Source: Thiotrichaceae bacterium (GTDB lineage: Bacteria > Pseudomonadota > Gammaproteobacteria > Thiotrichales > Thiotrichaceae). Taken from it: 5,316 nucleotides of DNA. The notes under the pieces were generated by a model that was not told where the DNA came from, made no database searches, and worked only from the letters and a program-made list of their open reading frames with translations. The first letter of the stretch is position 1. Each line of letters opens with the position of its first letter. Below, one piece after another: positions 1 through 5,272 of the stretch. A program made the position numbers and the translations under genes. The stretch lies in contig WGBH01000428.1 in assembly GCA_015494435.1 (NCBI GenBank), forward strand, positions 1-5,316, read 5' to 3'.

Positions 1-32
1 ATGTTATACACTCCTCATATTTATGTAAAAAT

Positions 33-66
33 ATATTATTTCATATGATAGTATGTGAAATAATAT
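33..66. repeat. AT-rich 14-bp inverted repeat (hairpin)
   Basis: The arms are ATATTATTTCATAT (33-46) and ATGTGAAATAATAT (53-66), separated by a 6-base loop. They pair at 13 Watson-Crick positions plus one wobble. On the minus strand the hairpin is followed by a short T-rich run (TATTTTTA), so it could be a weak terminator for leftward transcription. On the plus strand no T-run follows. It could equally be part of the repeat-rich block that continues to position 215. Confidence 0.6.
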
Positions 67-77
67 TACTGTTAGTA

Positions 78-100
78 GCCCATATTGTGCTAATTTTTTG
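78..100 (+). repeat. Partial copy of the palindromic repeat (centre only)
   Basis: These 23 bases match 19 of 23 positions in the centre of the repeat copy at 3572-3594. Both start with GCCCATATTG and end with ATTTTTTG. The outer arms seen in the full copies are not recognisable at either side, so this is read as a decayed remnant or a chance AT-rich match. Confidence 0.4.
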
Positions 101-130
101 TTCCTGATTGGATTATTCCAAACGGCGCAT

Positions 131-215
131 GGTGGTTTTAAGTAACGATTGAGATAATTCAAATGAGGGACAAAAGGGCAAGTTAAGATGGGTAAATTCA
201 TTGCTTGGAGCTTCC
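131..215 (+). repeat. Palindromic intergenic repeat, copy 1
   Basis: The left arm GGTGGTTTTAAGTAA (131-145) pairs with the right arm TTGCTTGGAGCTTCC (201-215) when G-U/G-T wobbles are allowed, with one mismatch. The spacer is 55 bases. The same arms recur at 3550-3606: 11 identical bases at the inner part of the left arm, and 16 of 17 bases over the right arm plus its two flanking T residues. The inner part of the right arm (about 188-200) is the complement of the inner left side of copy 2. The structure suggests a REP- or MITE-like non-coding element; the family is not identified. Confidence 0.65.
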
Positions 216-269
216 TTGAACGGTTAAACAGAATACTCTGCACTTCTAAATCAGATCGATTTTACACTA

Positions 270-298
270 TTGACACTGGATTGATGCAAATGTAATGT
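270..298 (+). promoter_or_regulatory. Candidate sigma70 promoter for hom
   Basis: A perfect -35 hexamer TTGACA (270-275) is followed after exactly 17 bases by TAATGT (293-298). The latter keeps the first two and the last base of the -10 consensus. Transcription would start near 305, giving a leader of about 100 bases before hom. The -10 match is weak (3 of 6), so this is a good candidate rather than a certainty. Confidence 0.42.
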
Positions 299-316
299 GC
301 TCTCCTCTATTAAAAA

Positions 317-371
317 CCTAAACTTTGTCAGTGGTTAACTCTATGCAAATAACTCTGTTTACAAGCTTAGG
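317..371 (+). promoter_or_regulatory. Imperfect long hairpin in the hom leader
   Basis: Stepwise pairing runs CCTAA (317-321) with TTAGG (367-371), then CTT with AAG, GT with AC, CAG with CTG and GTTA (334-337) with TAAC (350-353). Small mismatches and bulges separate the paired blocks, and the loop is 12 bases. A run AAAATATTTTTA follows directly. This would lie inside the leader RNA made from the 270-298 promoter and ends about 20 bases before the ribosome binding site. It could be an attenuator or simply leader structure. No Thr/Ile-rich leader peptide of the enteric type is seen. Confidence 0.35.
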
Positions 372-404
372 AAAATATTTTTATAAAAAAAGGTAATCAA
401 TAAA

Positions 405-1718
405 ATGAGTCCTATAAAAATAGGTTTATTGGGTTTAGGTACGGTTGGTGGTGGGACTGCAACGGTTCTAAAACGTAATGCAGACGAAATAACACGCAGA
501 GCAGGGCGGGGTATTATTGTCGATTATGCGGCAACGCTAGAGCCTGAACGTGCAAGCGAGTTAGGTATGAGTGATTTACGTGTCACTGCGGATGCTTTTG
601 ATGTCGTCAATGATCCTGATATCTCCATCGTGGTGGAGTTAATTGGTGGCTATTCTCTTGCAAAAGAATTGGTATTACAGGCAATTGAGAATGGCAAGCA
701 TGTTGTCACTGCTAATAAGGCCTTGATTGCGCTACATGGCAATGAAATTTTTGCTAAAGCACAAGAAGGAGGAGTGATTGTTGCTTTTGAAGCAGCGGTT
801 GCTGGGGGTATCCCGATTATAAAAGCATTAAGGGAAGGCTTAGCTGCAAATAATATTGAATGGCTAGCAGGGATTATTAATGGTACGGGTAATTTTATTC
901 TCACAGAAATGCGTGATAAAGGGCGTGCATTTGATGAGGTTTTAGCTGAAGCGCAAGCCCTTGGCTATGCCGAAGCTGACCCTACCTTTGATGTGGAAGG
1001 GATTGATGCGGCGCATAAGCTTTCTATTCTTTCTTCGATTGCCTTTGGTATTCCGCTGCAATTTGAAAAAACCTATACCGAAGGAATTAGCAAAATTAGT
1101 CGCGATGATGTCATTTACGCCTCTGAGCTTGGCTATCATATCAAACATTTAGGGATTGCACGTCGTACTAAAGCAGGTATTGAGCAACGTGTGCATCCGA
1201 CTATGATTCCTAAAAAACGTTTGATTGCGAATGTAAACGGGGTCATGAATGCGGTTTTAGTTAATGGTGATGCGGTAGGTCATACCTTATATTATGGTGC
1301 TGGGGCAGGAGATGAACCCACCGCTTCTGCGGTGGTTGCCGATATTATTGATGTTGTACGTGTTTTAACGACTGATCCTGAAAATCGTGTGCCTCATTTG
1401 GCTTTCCAAGCTGATTTATTAGCGGATATACCTATTTTGCCTATTGAGGCGATTGAATCTGCCTATTATCTACGTATGTGTGCAGAGAATCATGCAGGAG
1501 TTTTAGCAGAGGTAACTCGGATTTTAGGTGAGAGTAATATCAGTATCGAAGCCTTTATCCAAAAAGAGCCTGAAAATAATCACGCCGAGCAAGTGGATAT
1601 TATTCTACTAACGCATAAAGTGAATGAAGGTGATATGAATATTGCTATTCAACAAATCGAAGCATTAGATGTTATTTGTGGTGAGGTGATGCGTATTCGC
1701 GTGGAATCACTGGATTAA
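405..1718 (+). CDS. hom: Homoserine dehydrogenase with C-terminal ACT domain
   Basis: A 437-residue cytosolic enzyme that reduces L-aspartate 4-semialdehyde to L-homoserine with NAD(P)H, the branch point to threonine and methionine. Residues 5-130 form the Rossmann domain, with the dinucleotide loop GLGTVGGGT at 10-18 and the conserved TANKAL with Lys105. The catalytic domain follows, with GIINGTGNFILTEM at 157-170 and the family signature YAEADPTFDVEGIDAAHK at 188-205, including Asp201 and Lys205. Residues about 355-435 are an ACT domain, which in this family commonly mediates threonine feedback inhibition. The length is typical of monofunctional Hom, with no aspartokinase fused. The start ATG follows AAAGG (389-393) and fits the expected N-terminus. 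The gene ends in TAATGA, two tandem in-frame stops. thrC follows 101 bases downstream on the same strand, probably as an operon. Confidence 0.96.
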   Translation: MSPIKIGLLGLGTVGGGTATVLKRNADEITRRAGRGIIVDYAATLEPERASELGMSDLRVTADAFDVVNDPDISIVVELIGGYSLAKELVLQAIENGKHVVTANKALIALHGNEIFAKAQEGGVIVAFEAAVAGGIPIIKALREGLAANNIEWLAGIINGTGNFILTEMRDKGRAFDEVLAEAQALGYAEADPTFDVEGIDAAHKLSILSSIAFGIPLQFEKTYTEGISKISRDDVIYASELGYHIKHLGIARRTKAGIEQRVHPTMIPKKRLIANVNGVMNAVLVNGDAVGHTLYYGAGAGDEPTASAVVADIIDVVRVLTTDPENRVPHLAFQADLLADIPILPIEAIESAYYLRMCAENHAGVLAEVTRILGESNISIEAFIQKEPENNHAEQVDIILLTHKVNEGDMNIAIQQIEALDVICGEVMRIRVESLD

Positions 1719-1734
1719 TGATCTAAGTATAGTT

Positions 1735-1779
1735 TTTTGATAATAAGGAGTGAAAGCTTCAGCTTTTTCGTTATCAAAA
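1735..1779 (+). promoter_or_regulatory. Nested hairpin between hom and thrC
   Basis: A perfect 9-bp outer inverted repeat, TTTTGATAA (1735-1743) and TTATCAAAA (1771-1779), encloses a small inner hairpin AAAGC-TTCA-GCTTT (1753-1766) that runs into a T-run (1764-1768). The inner part resembles a weak intrinsic terminator. The outer stem could be an alternative fold or an mRNA processing or stability element. The loop also contains a perfect Shine-Dalgarno sequence AAGGAG (1745-1750) with no start codon at usable spacing. It may tune thrC expression relative to hom, which is inference. Confidence 0.45.
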
Positions 1780-1819
1780 TGAAATTTAATAAGTGAACAT
1801 CTATAGGCAAAGAGAGAAA

Positions 1820-3289
1820 ATGAATTTTATAGAAACACGGGGAAATGATGGTCAATTACCCTTAGAAGTCAGCTTTTCAGAAGCTATTTTATCCCCTATG
1901 TCATCGTTTGGTGGTATTTATGTGCCTTCAAAACTCCCCCAGCTCGGTGAGTTTTTTTTACGGGAACATCTTGATAGTTCTTATAAAGTATTGGCAAAAG
2001 ATATTTTATTGGCTTTTGAAATAGATATTGCAACCAATGTGATTGATGAAGCATTGGATTTATACGATGCTTTTGATGATAGCACTAACCCAGCGCCGCT
2101 AGTAAAAGTTAAAGACGATCTTTATGTTAGTGAGTTATATCATGGTCCAACTCGAGCCTTTAAAGACATGGCATTGCAACCCTTTGGGCGGGTTTTATCT
2201 TCTATTGCCCAAAGTAGAAATAAAAATTATCTGATCTTAGCGGCAACCAGTGGTGATACAGGCCCTGCCGCTTTAGAAACCTTTAAAAACCGTGCTAATG
2301 TGAAAGTTGCTTGCTTATACCCTGATGGCGGTACGTCTGATGTACAGCGTTTGCAAATGGTGACAGAAAATGCTGAAAACTTAAAAGTTATCGGTGTACA
2401 CGGTGATTTTGACGATACACAGGCAGCACTCAAAGCTTTGCTAGGCTCTGAAAGCTTTAATGTCAAATTGAAACAACAAAATATTCAGCTATCAGCTGCC
2501 AATTCAGTTAATTTTGGACGTATTATTTTCCAACTTATCTACCATATTCACAGCTATCTTGAATTAGTGCGTCAAGAAGCGATTACATTAGGTGATAAAG
2601 TCTATTTAGATATCCCTAGCGGTAATTTTGGTAATGCACTTGGCGGATATTACGCCATGAAAATGGGATTACCAGTGGAGAAAATCCTTATTGCCTCTAA
2701 CAATAATAATGTCTTGACTCATTTGATTAATAAAGGTCTTTATGATTTAAGAGAATCATCCGTTGTTGCGACCACCTCACCTGCAATGGATATTCTAAAA
2801 TCCTCCAATATAGAGCGTATTTTATATGATCTTTATGGTGCAGAGCGCACTAAGGAATTAATGCTACAGTTAGATAATGAAAAATATTATCAATTAAGCA
2901 CTGATGAACTAAAAAAATTACAACATATTTTCTCTGCTGATTTTTGTAATGATGAAGAAGGCAAACAGTATATTCAAACCACGTTTGCTACGGGTTATTT
3001 AATGGATCCGCACACAGCCACCTGTTTTAAAACCTATGAGACCTGTCGTGAGAAGCGATTAAAAACGATTATTTACTCAACAGCAGAATGGACAAAATTT
3101 TCCCCCGTTATTGCCAATGCATTAACAGGAGAGGAAGGGGCTGATGATAAAGAGGCGCTGAAATCCATTGCTAAAGCGGCAAAAATAGAAATACCAACAG
3201 AAATTAACGCCTTATTTAATAAAGAAATTACACAAAAAACGATTATTGATAAAGCCGATATTGAAAAAGAAATATTAGCTTTTTTATAA
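1820..3289 (+). CDS. thrC: Threonine synthase (PLP-dependent, long form)
   Basis: A 489-residue cytosolic enzyme converting O-phospho-L-homoserine and water to L-threonine and phosphate, the last step of threonine synthesis. The N-terminus MNFIETRGNDG starts the threonine synthase N-terminal domain (about 1-85). The PLP-binding lysine is Lys115 in HGPTRAFKDMALQPF (108-122). AATSGDTGPAALETF (141-155) and IPSGNFGNALGGYY (265-278) are the conserved substrate- and cofactor-binding loops. The length fits the long ThrC class. I chose the ATG at 1820 because it begins the family's usual N-terminus and follows the purine-rich AAAGAGAG (1809-1816). The in-frame GTG at 1793 would add nine unlike residues and has no binding site. 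The N-terminal half reads like Campylobacterota ThrC rather than the enterobacterial type. The gene looks more AT-rich than hom, especially around 2870-2950. No homoserine kinase gene is adjacent. Confidence 0.95.
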   Translation: MNFIETRGNDGQLPLEVSFSEAILSPMSSFGGIYVPSKLPQLGEFFLREHLDSSYKVLAKDILLAFEIDIATNVIDEALDLYDAFDDSTNPAPLVKVKDDLYVSELYHGPTRAFKDMALQPFGRVLSSIAQSRNKNYLILAATSGDTGPAALETFKNRANVKVACLYPDGGTSDVQRLQMVTENAENLKVIGVHGDFDDTQAALKALLGSESFNVKLKQQNIQLSAANSVNFGRIIFQLIYHIHSYLELVRQEAITLGDKVYLDIPSGNFGNALGGYYAMKMGLPVEKILIASNNNNVLTHLINKGLYDLRESSVVATTSPAMDILKSSNIERILYDLYGAERTKELMLQLDNEKYYQLSTDELKKLQHIFSADFCNDEEGKQYIQTTFATGYLMDPHTATCFKTYETCREKRLKTIIYSTAEWTKFSPVIANALTGEEGADDKEALKSIAKAAKIEIPTEINALFNKEITQKTIIDKADIEKEILAFL

Positions 3290-3433
3290 TTGAGTAAACT
3301 TTCTAAAAAATATGAACTGTTTTAGAAATGCTCTACGCATGTTGAAGTAGGTTTGGATAAAATATCCATAGCCAAACGGCATTATTGTTTTGCTGATAGA
3401 AGTGCTGTGATGCTTCTTTAGTGCAACAGTCAT
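3284..3433 (-). CDS. Doubtful small ORF or gene remnant, 49 codons
   Basis: Read leftwards from ATG at 3433 to a TAA at 3284-3286, this frame encodes 49 residues beginning MTVALKKHHS and ending RKFTQL. It is rich in Phe, Lys and Arg. The frame stays open upstream to 3484, giving 66 codons without a stop, which is mildly unusual in such AT-rich DNA. Its end overlaps the last codon and the stop of thrC antisense. The ribosome binding site is poor (AAGG very close to the ATG) and I recognise no family. It may be chance, a decayed gene end or a small unknown protein. Confidence 0.13.
   Translation of the reverse strand: MTVALKKHHSTSISKTIMPFGYGYFIQTYFNMRRAFLKQFIFFRKFTQL
3300..3328 (+). terminator. 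thrC: Perfect 9-bp inverted repeat after thrC, possible weak terminator
   Basis: TTTCTAAAA (3300-3308) and TTTTAGAAA (3320-3328) are perfect complements around an 11-base loop, starting 11 bases after the thrC stop. The position suits a 3' end structure. The stem is AT-rich and no T-run follows, so it is a poor intrinsic terminator and may act only as a 3' stabilising hairpin. Confidence 0.3.
3351..3377. repeat. Overlapping alternative inverted repeats
   Basis: GTTTGG (3351-3356) and CCAAAC (3372-3377) are complementary. So are TGGATA (3354-3359) and TATCCA (3363-3368), with a 3-base loop. The two pairings share bases 3354-3356, so they are partly exclusive. No function is evident. Confidence 0.35.
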
Positions 3434-3465
3434 TGCCTTAAGAGCTTCTGGTTTAAATGGAAATA

Positions 3466-3510
3466 CTATTTTTCTAGGGAAATTCTAGCGGGTTTTTGAC
3501 CGAAAAATAG
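3466..3510. repeat. Perfect 9-bp inverted repeat with inner short stems
   Basis: CTATTTTTC (3466-3474) and GAAAAATAG (3502-3510) are perfect complements. Between them lie CTAG (3474-3477) with CTAG (3485-3488), and GGT with ACC around TTTTG (3491-3501), so a branched fold is possible. It has no T-run and does not look like a standard terminator. It may belong to the repeat-rich filler between the convergent genes. Confidence 0.4.
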
Positions 3511-3549
3511 ATTGAAGTTGAGATCAGAGGCTCTTTTTTTATCTAATTA

Positions 3550-3606
3550 GGAAGTTTTAAGTAATGAATTTGCCCATATTGCACAGATTTTTTGCTTGGA
3601 ACTTCC
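3550..3606 (+). repeat. Palindromic intergenic repeat, copy 2
   Basis: GGAAGTTTTAAGTAA (3550-3564) pairs along its full 15 bases with TTGCTTGGAACTTCC (3592-3606), using four wobbles and no mismatch. The spacer is 27 bases. The arms match copy 1 at 131-215 in the same orientation. The inner left side (3565-3576) is instead complementary to the inner right side of copy 1, which suggests both derive from a longer palindrome. The triplet TTA sits on both outer edges (3547-3549 and 3607-3609), a possible but weak target duplication. On the minus strand the wobbles become mismatches, so the fold is better in the plus-strand transcript. Confidence 0.68.
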
Positions 3607-3616
3607 TTAATATACC

Positions 3617-3644
3617 AAAAAATAGTTCTAAGTACGATGAACTA
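3617..3644 (-). terminator. Intrinsic terminator of the mltD-like gene, overlapping its stop codon
   Basis: Read leftwards, TAGTTC (3644-3639) and GAACTA (3628-3623) form a 6-bp stem with a 10-base loop, followed at once by TTTTTT (3622-3617). The 5' arm lies in the last codons of the transglycosylase gene and the 3' arm begins on the last base of its stop codon. The T-run and position support termination. The stem is short, so efficiency may be moderate. Confidence 0.58.
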
Positions 3645-5163
3645 AAGAGGACTTAAGCGCAATTTTCAAATGTGACCCCGCTTTGATTTGTGTGTTTTGC
3701 AGACCATTCAAACGCATGATGTTAGTGACTGTTGTGCCGTGACGTAATGCTATTTTATAAAGATTTTCTCCAGCACGTACACGATAATTGACAACTTGTG
3801 TGTTGTTATTGCTTGTCTTTGCGATAACATAACGTCTAGATTGATTTTTTGCTTTGTAAGAGGCAGTAATAACACCAGGAGCCAACTTGATTGCCTGATG
3901 CAATTGACTCGCATACTGACGCGGTAACACAATTTTTCGAGAATAAGAAGGGTTAGTGATGGCATTTTTAAAGTTAAGATTTAAAGCCGTTAATGTAGAT
4001 GCAGGAAGCTTTGCTGCACGAGCCACCTTGTGCAAATCTATCGATTTATTCACTACAATTTGCATCACTTGTGATGTGTTCGTTACCACAGGCAAGTTTA
4101 ATCCATAGGCCTGCGGACGTAGCAAGATTTCTCTATAGGCTAATAATTGTGGTATATATTCCCTTGCCTCTCTAGGCAGATTCAGATGCCAATAATCAGT
4201 CGGTTGACCACTTTGACGATTTTTCATTATTTCATGCTGGACTCTTTTTTCACCCACTTTAAAACTAGCTAAGGTTAGATTCCAGTCGCCTGAAAATTTC
4301 TTATTTAAACGTTGTAAGGTGTCTAATGCTGCTCGTGTTGATGAAAAAACATCCATTCGTGCATCGTAGTTGTTTGTTTGTCTTAATCCTAAAAGTCTAC
4401 CTTTAGCTGAAGTAAATTGCCATAGTCCAATCCCTCCAGAACGTGATTTAAAGGTATTATCGTATGCACTTTCTACCATTGGAAGCAAAGCCAGTTCCGT
4501 TGGCATTTTACGGCGATTTAATTCATTGACAATAAAATGCAAATATTTCCCTGAGCGTTCAAAGAGTCGGTTTAAATGCTGAGGGTTGCGAGCATATTGA
4601 TCTAATATTTTTTGCACTAATGGCTGTTCAATATTACTATCGAGACAATAACCACTTGTAATTCTTGACCAAATACTATTTCTACTAATTTGCTGAGGGC
4701 TAACACTCGCTTTTTCTGCGGCATAGAGGCGATTAACTTCACGCTCAAATGCACTAAGGTTTACCGCCTCAGTTGATTGTTTAGTTATTTTACGTGTAAC
4801 GGTGGGCTTAACTGCTGTGATTTTACTAGGCGTTACTATTTGTTTGTTTAATACGACTTTTTGAAATTGGACTTTTGTATTGTCGTATCTTGAATGGTGA
4901 ATGAATGGGTGTTTATAGATCTTTTTTTGTACTTGTTCAGGAAGATTTTCTGTTGAAAACTTACCCAGACCTAATTTTTTAGCTAATGTATTAATTTCAC
5001 GATCAAGCTGACGTTCCTTTTGGTAGGAAACATGATAAACAACGACTTGTTCATCATCATTGCTTGCTGGACTTGCTTTAAGACCAGAAATGGTGCTACA
5101 GCCCGTCATTCCTGCCATAGATAATGTTGCAGAAATAGCTAATGCCAAACGTTTTTTTTCCAT
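3628..5163 (-). CDS. mltD: MltD-like membrane-bound lytic murein transglycosylase (lipoprotein)
   Basis: A 511-residue lipoprotein predicted to cleave the MurNAc-GlcNAc bond of peptidoglycan, leaving a 1,6-anhydro end, while anchored in the outer membrane facing the periplasm. MEKKRLALAISATLSMAGMT is a lipoprotein signal, with Cys22 in the lipobox MTGC. Residues 30-160 are a variable linker. WSRITSGYCL (165-174) opens the MltD-type region. The SLT domain spans about 215-345, with the catalytic glutamate Glu231 in LPMVESAYD, then GLWQF (246-250) and NNYDARMDV (264-272). A clear LysM peptidoglycan-binding repeat fills 458-502, and a degenerate one may lie at 368-415. Two motifs are unusual: SFKVGEKRV (300-308) replaces the usual AYNxGEGRV, and WQFTSAKGR (248-256) replaces WQxxPxTGR. 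I chose the ATG at 5163 because it gives the signal peptide and follows AAGGGGGT; the upstream in-frame TTG at 5223 does not. Confidence 0.92.
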   Translation of the reverse strand: MEKKRLALAISATLSMAGMTGCSTISGLKASPASNDDEQVVVYHVSYQKERQLDREINTLAKKLGLGKFSTENLPEQVQKKIYKHPFIHHSRYDNTKVQFQKVVLNKQIVTPSKITAVKPTVTRKITKQSTEAVNLSAFEREVNRLYAAEKASVSPQQISRNSIWSRITSGYCLDSNIEQPLVQKILDQYARNPQHLNRLFERSGKYLHFIVNELNRRKMPTELALLPMVESAYDNTFKSRSGGIGLWQFTSAKGRLLGLRQTNNYDARMDVFSSTRAALDTLQRLNKKFSGDWNLTLASFKVGEKRVQHEIMKNRQSGQPTDYWHLNLPREAREYIPQLLAYREILLRPQAYGLNLPVVTNTSQVMQIVVNKSIDLHKVARAAKLPASTLTALNLNFKNAITNPSYSRKIVLPRQYASQLHQAIKLAPGVITASYKAKNQSRRYVIAKTSNNNTQVVNYRVRAGENLYKIALRHGTTVTNIMRLNGLQNTQIKAGSHLKIALKSSLVHRT

Positions 5164-5170
5164 GATTTTA

Positions 5171-5178
5171 ACCCCCTT
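5171..5178 (-). promoter_or_regulatory. mltD: Shine-Dalgarno site that decides the mltD start
   Basis: AAGGGGGT on the minus strand matches the ideal AAGGAGGT at 7 of 8 bases and stands 7 bases before the ATG at 5163. It supports that start over the in-frame TTG at 5223, which would place a non-hydrophobic 20-residue extension in front of the lipoprotein signal. Confidence 0.75.
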
Positions 5179-5195
5179 TTGTAAGCCCTTAATAC

Positions 5196-5220
5196 TGTGA
5201 AGACATCCCAATTCTTCACA
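5196..5220 (-). promoter_or_regulatory. Perfect 8-bp hairpin in the mltD leader
   Basis: TGTGAAGA (5196-5203) and TCTTCACA (5213-5220) are perfect complements with a 9-base loop. In the leftward transcript this hairpin ends 17 bases before the Shine-Dalgarno site, so it could affect translation or mRNA stability. It has no T-run and is not a terminator. Confidence 0.45.
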
Positions 5221-5232
5221 CAATTTCTATTT

Positions 5233-5260
5233 TTTAGTGATTTTTGTAAGGATCACTAAA
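5233..5260. promoter_or_regulatory. Perfect 9-bp inverted repeat upstream of mltD
   Basis: TTTAGTGAT (5233-5241) and ATCACTAAA (5252-5260) are perfect complements around a 10-base loop. The spacing would suit either an RNA hairpin or a dyad operator bound by a dimeric regulator. No clear sigma70 promoter was found next to it on the minus strand, so the role is open. Confidence 0.4.
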
Positions 5261-5272
5261 TTAAGTACAGTG

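Larger units (their letters stand above)
1..404. other. Intergenic region upstream of hom, no convincing gene
   Basis: No reading frame here has both a credible ribosome binding site and protein-like composition. From left to right it holds an AT-rich hairpin (33-66), a partial repeat (78-100), a full palindromic repeat (131-215), a promoter-like pair (270-298) and a leader hairpin (317-371) ending shortly before hom. A minus-strand open frame over 4-243 lies mostly across these repeats and is judged fortuitous. The first 30 bases show nothing recognisable. Confidence 0.7.
3290..3627. other. Convergent intergenic region rich in inverted repeats
   Basis: This gap lies between the 3' ends of thrC (+) and the mltD-like gene (-). 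It contains perfect inverted repeats at 3300-3328, 3351-3377 and 3466-3510, a shorter one at 3398-3417 (AGAAG/CTTCT), the palindromic repeat at 3550-3606 and the leftward terminator at 3617-3644. A T7 run at 3534-3540 lacks a convincing stem in front of it. A doubtful minus-strand frame occupies 3284-3433. I see no homology to a known gene. Confidence 0.6.

Noticed and set aside
4..243. 79-codon minus-strand open frame
   Set aside because: It lies largely across the hairpin and repeat elements, has no ribosome binding site or recognisable family, and its residues simply translate the repeat.
188..295. Plus-strand frame MGKFIAWSFLERLNRIL..., similar to FFAWNFL read in frame through the 3550-3606 repeat
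   Set aside because: The shared peptide comes from translating the same palindromic right arm. Only 35 codons, no ribosome binding site, and the arm's pairing explains the conservation better than coding.
650..1152. Minus-strand and alternative-frame open frames inside hom
   Set aside because: They are shadows of a clearly coding hom gene with full family motifs. None has a domain or a start signal.
1793..1819. GTG start giving thrC nine extra residues
   Set aside because: No Shine-Dalgarno before it, and the added residues do not match the family's N-terminus, which begins at the ATG at 1820.
2227..2466. 79-codon minus-strand frame inside thrC
   Set aside because: Antisense shadow across the conserved PLP-binding region of thrC.
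3509..3540. Possible rightward terminator before the T7 run
   Set aside because: The only stem before the T-run is about 3 bp (GAG/CTC), too weak to call.
131..3606. Composite transposon carrying hom-thrC
   Set aside because: No transposase gene and no clear target duplication around the pair. The repeats are short palindromes, so only the bracketing is reported.
3750..4582. Other-frame open frames inside the mltD-like gene
   Set aside because: Shadows of a well-supported lytic transglycosylase frame.
5164..5223. TTG start giving the lytic transglycosylase 20 extra residues
   Set aside because: It would bury the lipoprotein signal peptide, while the ATG at 5163 has a near-perfect ribosome binding site.
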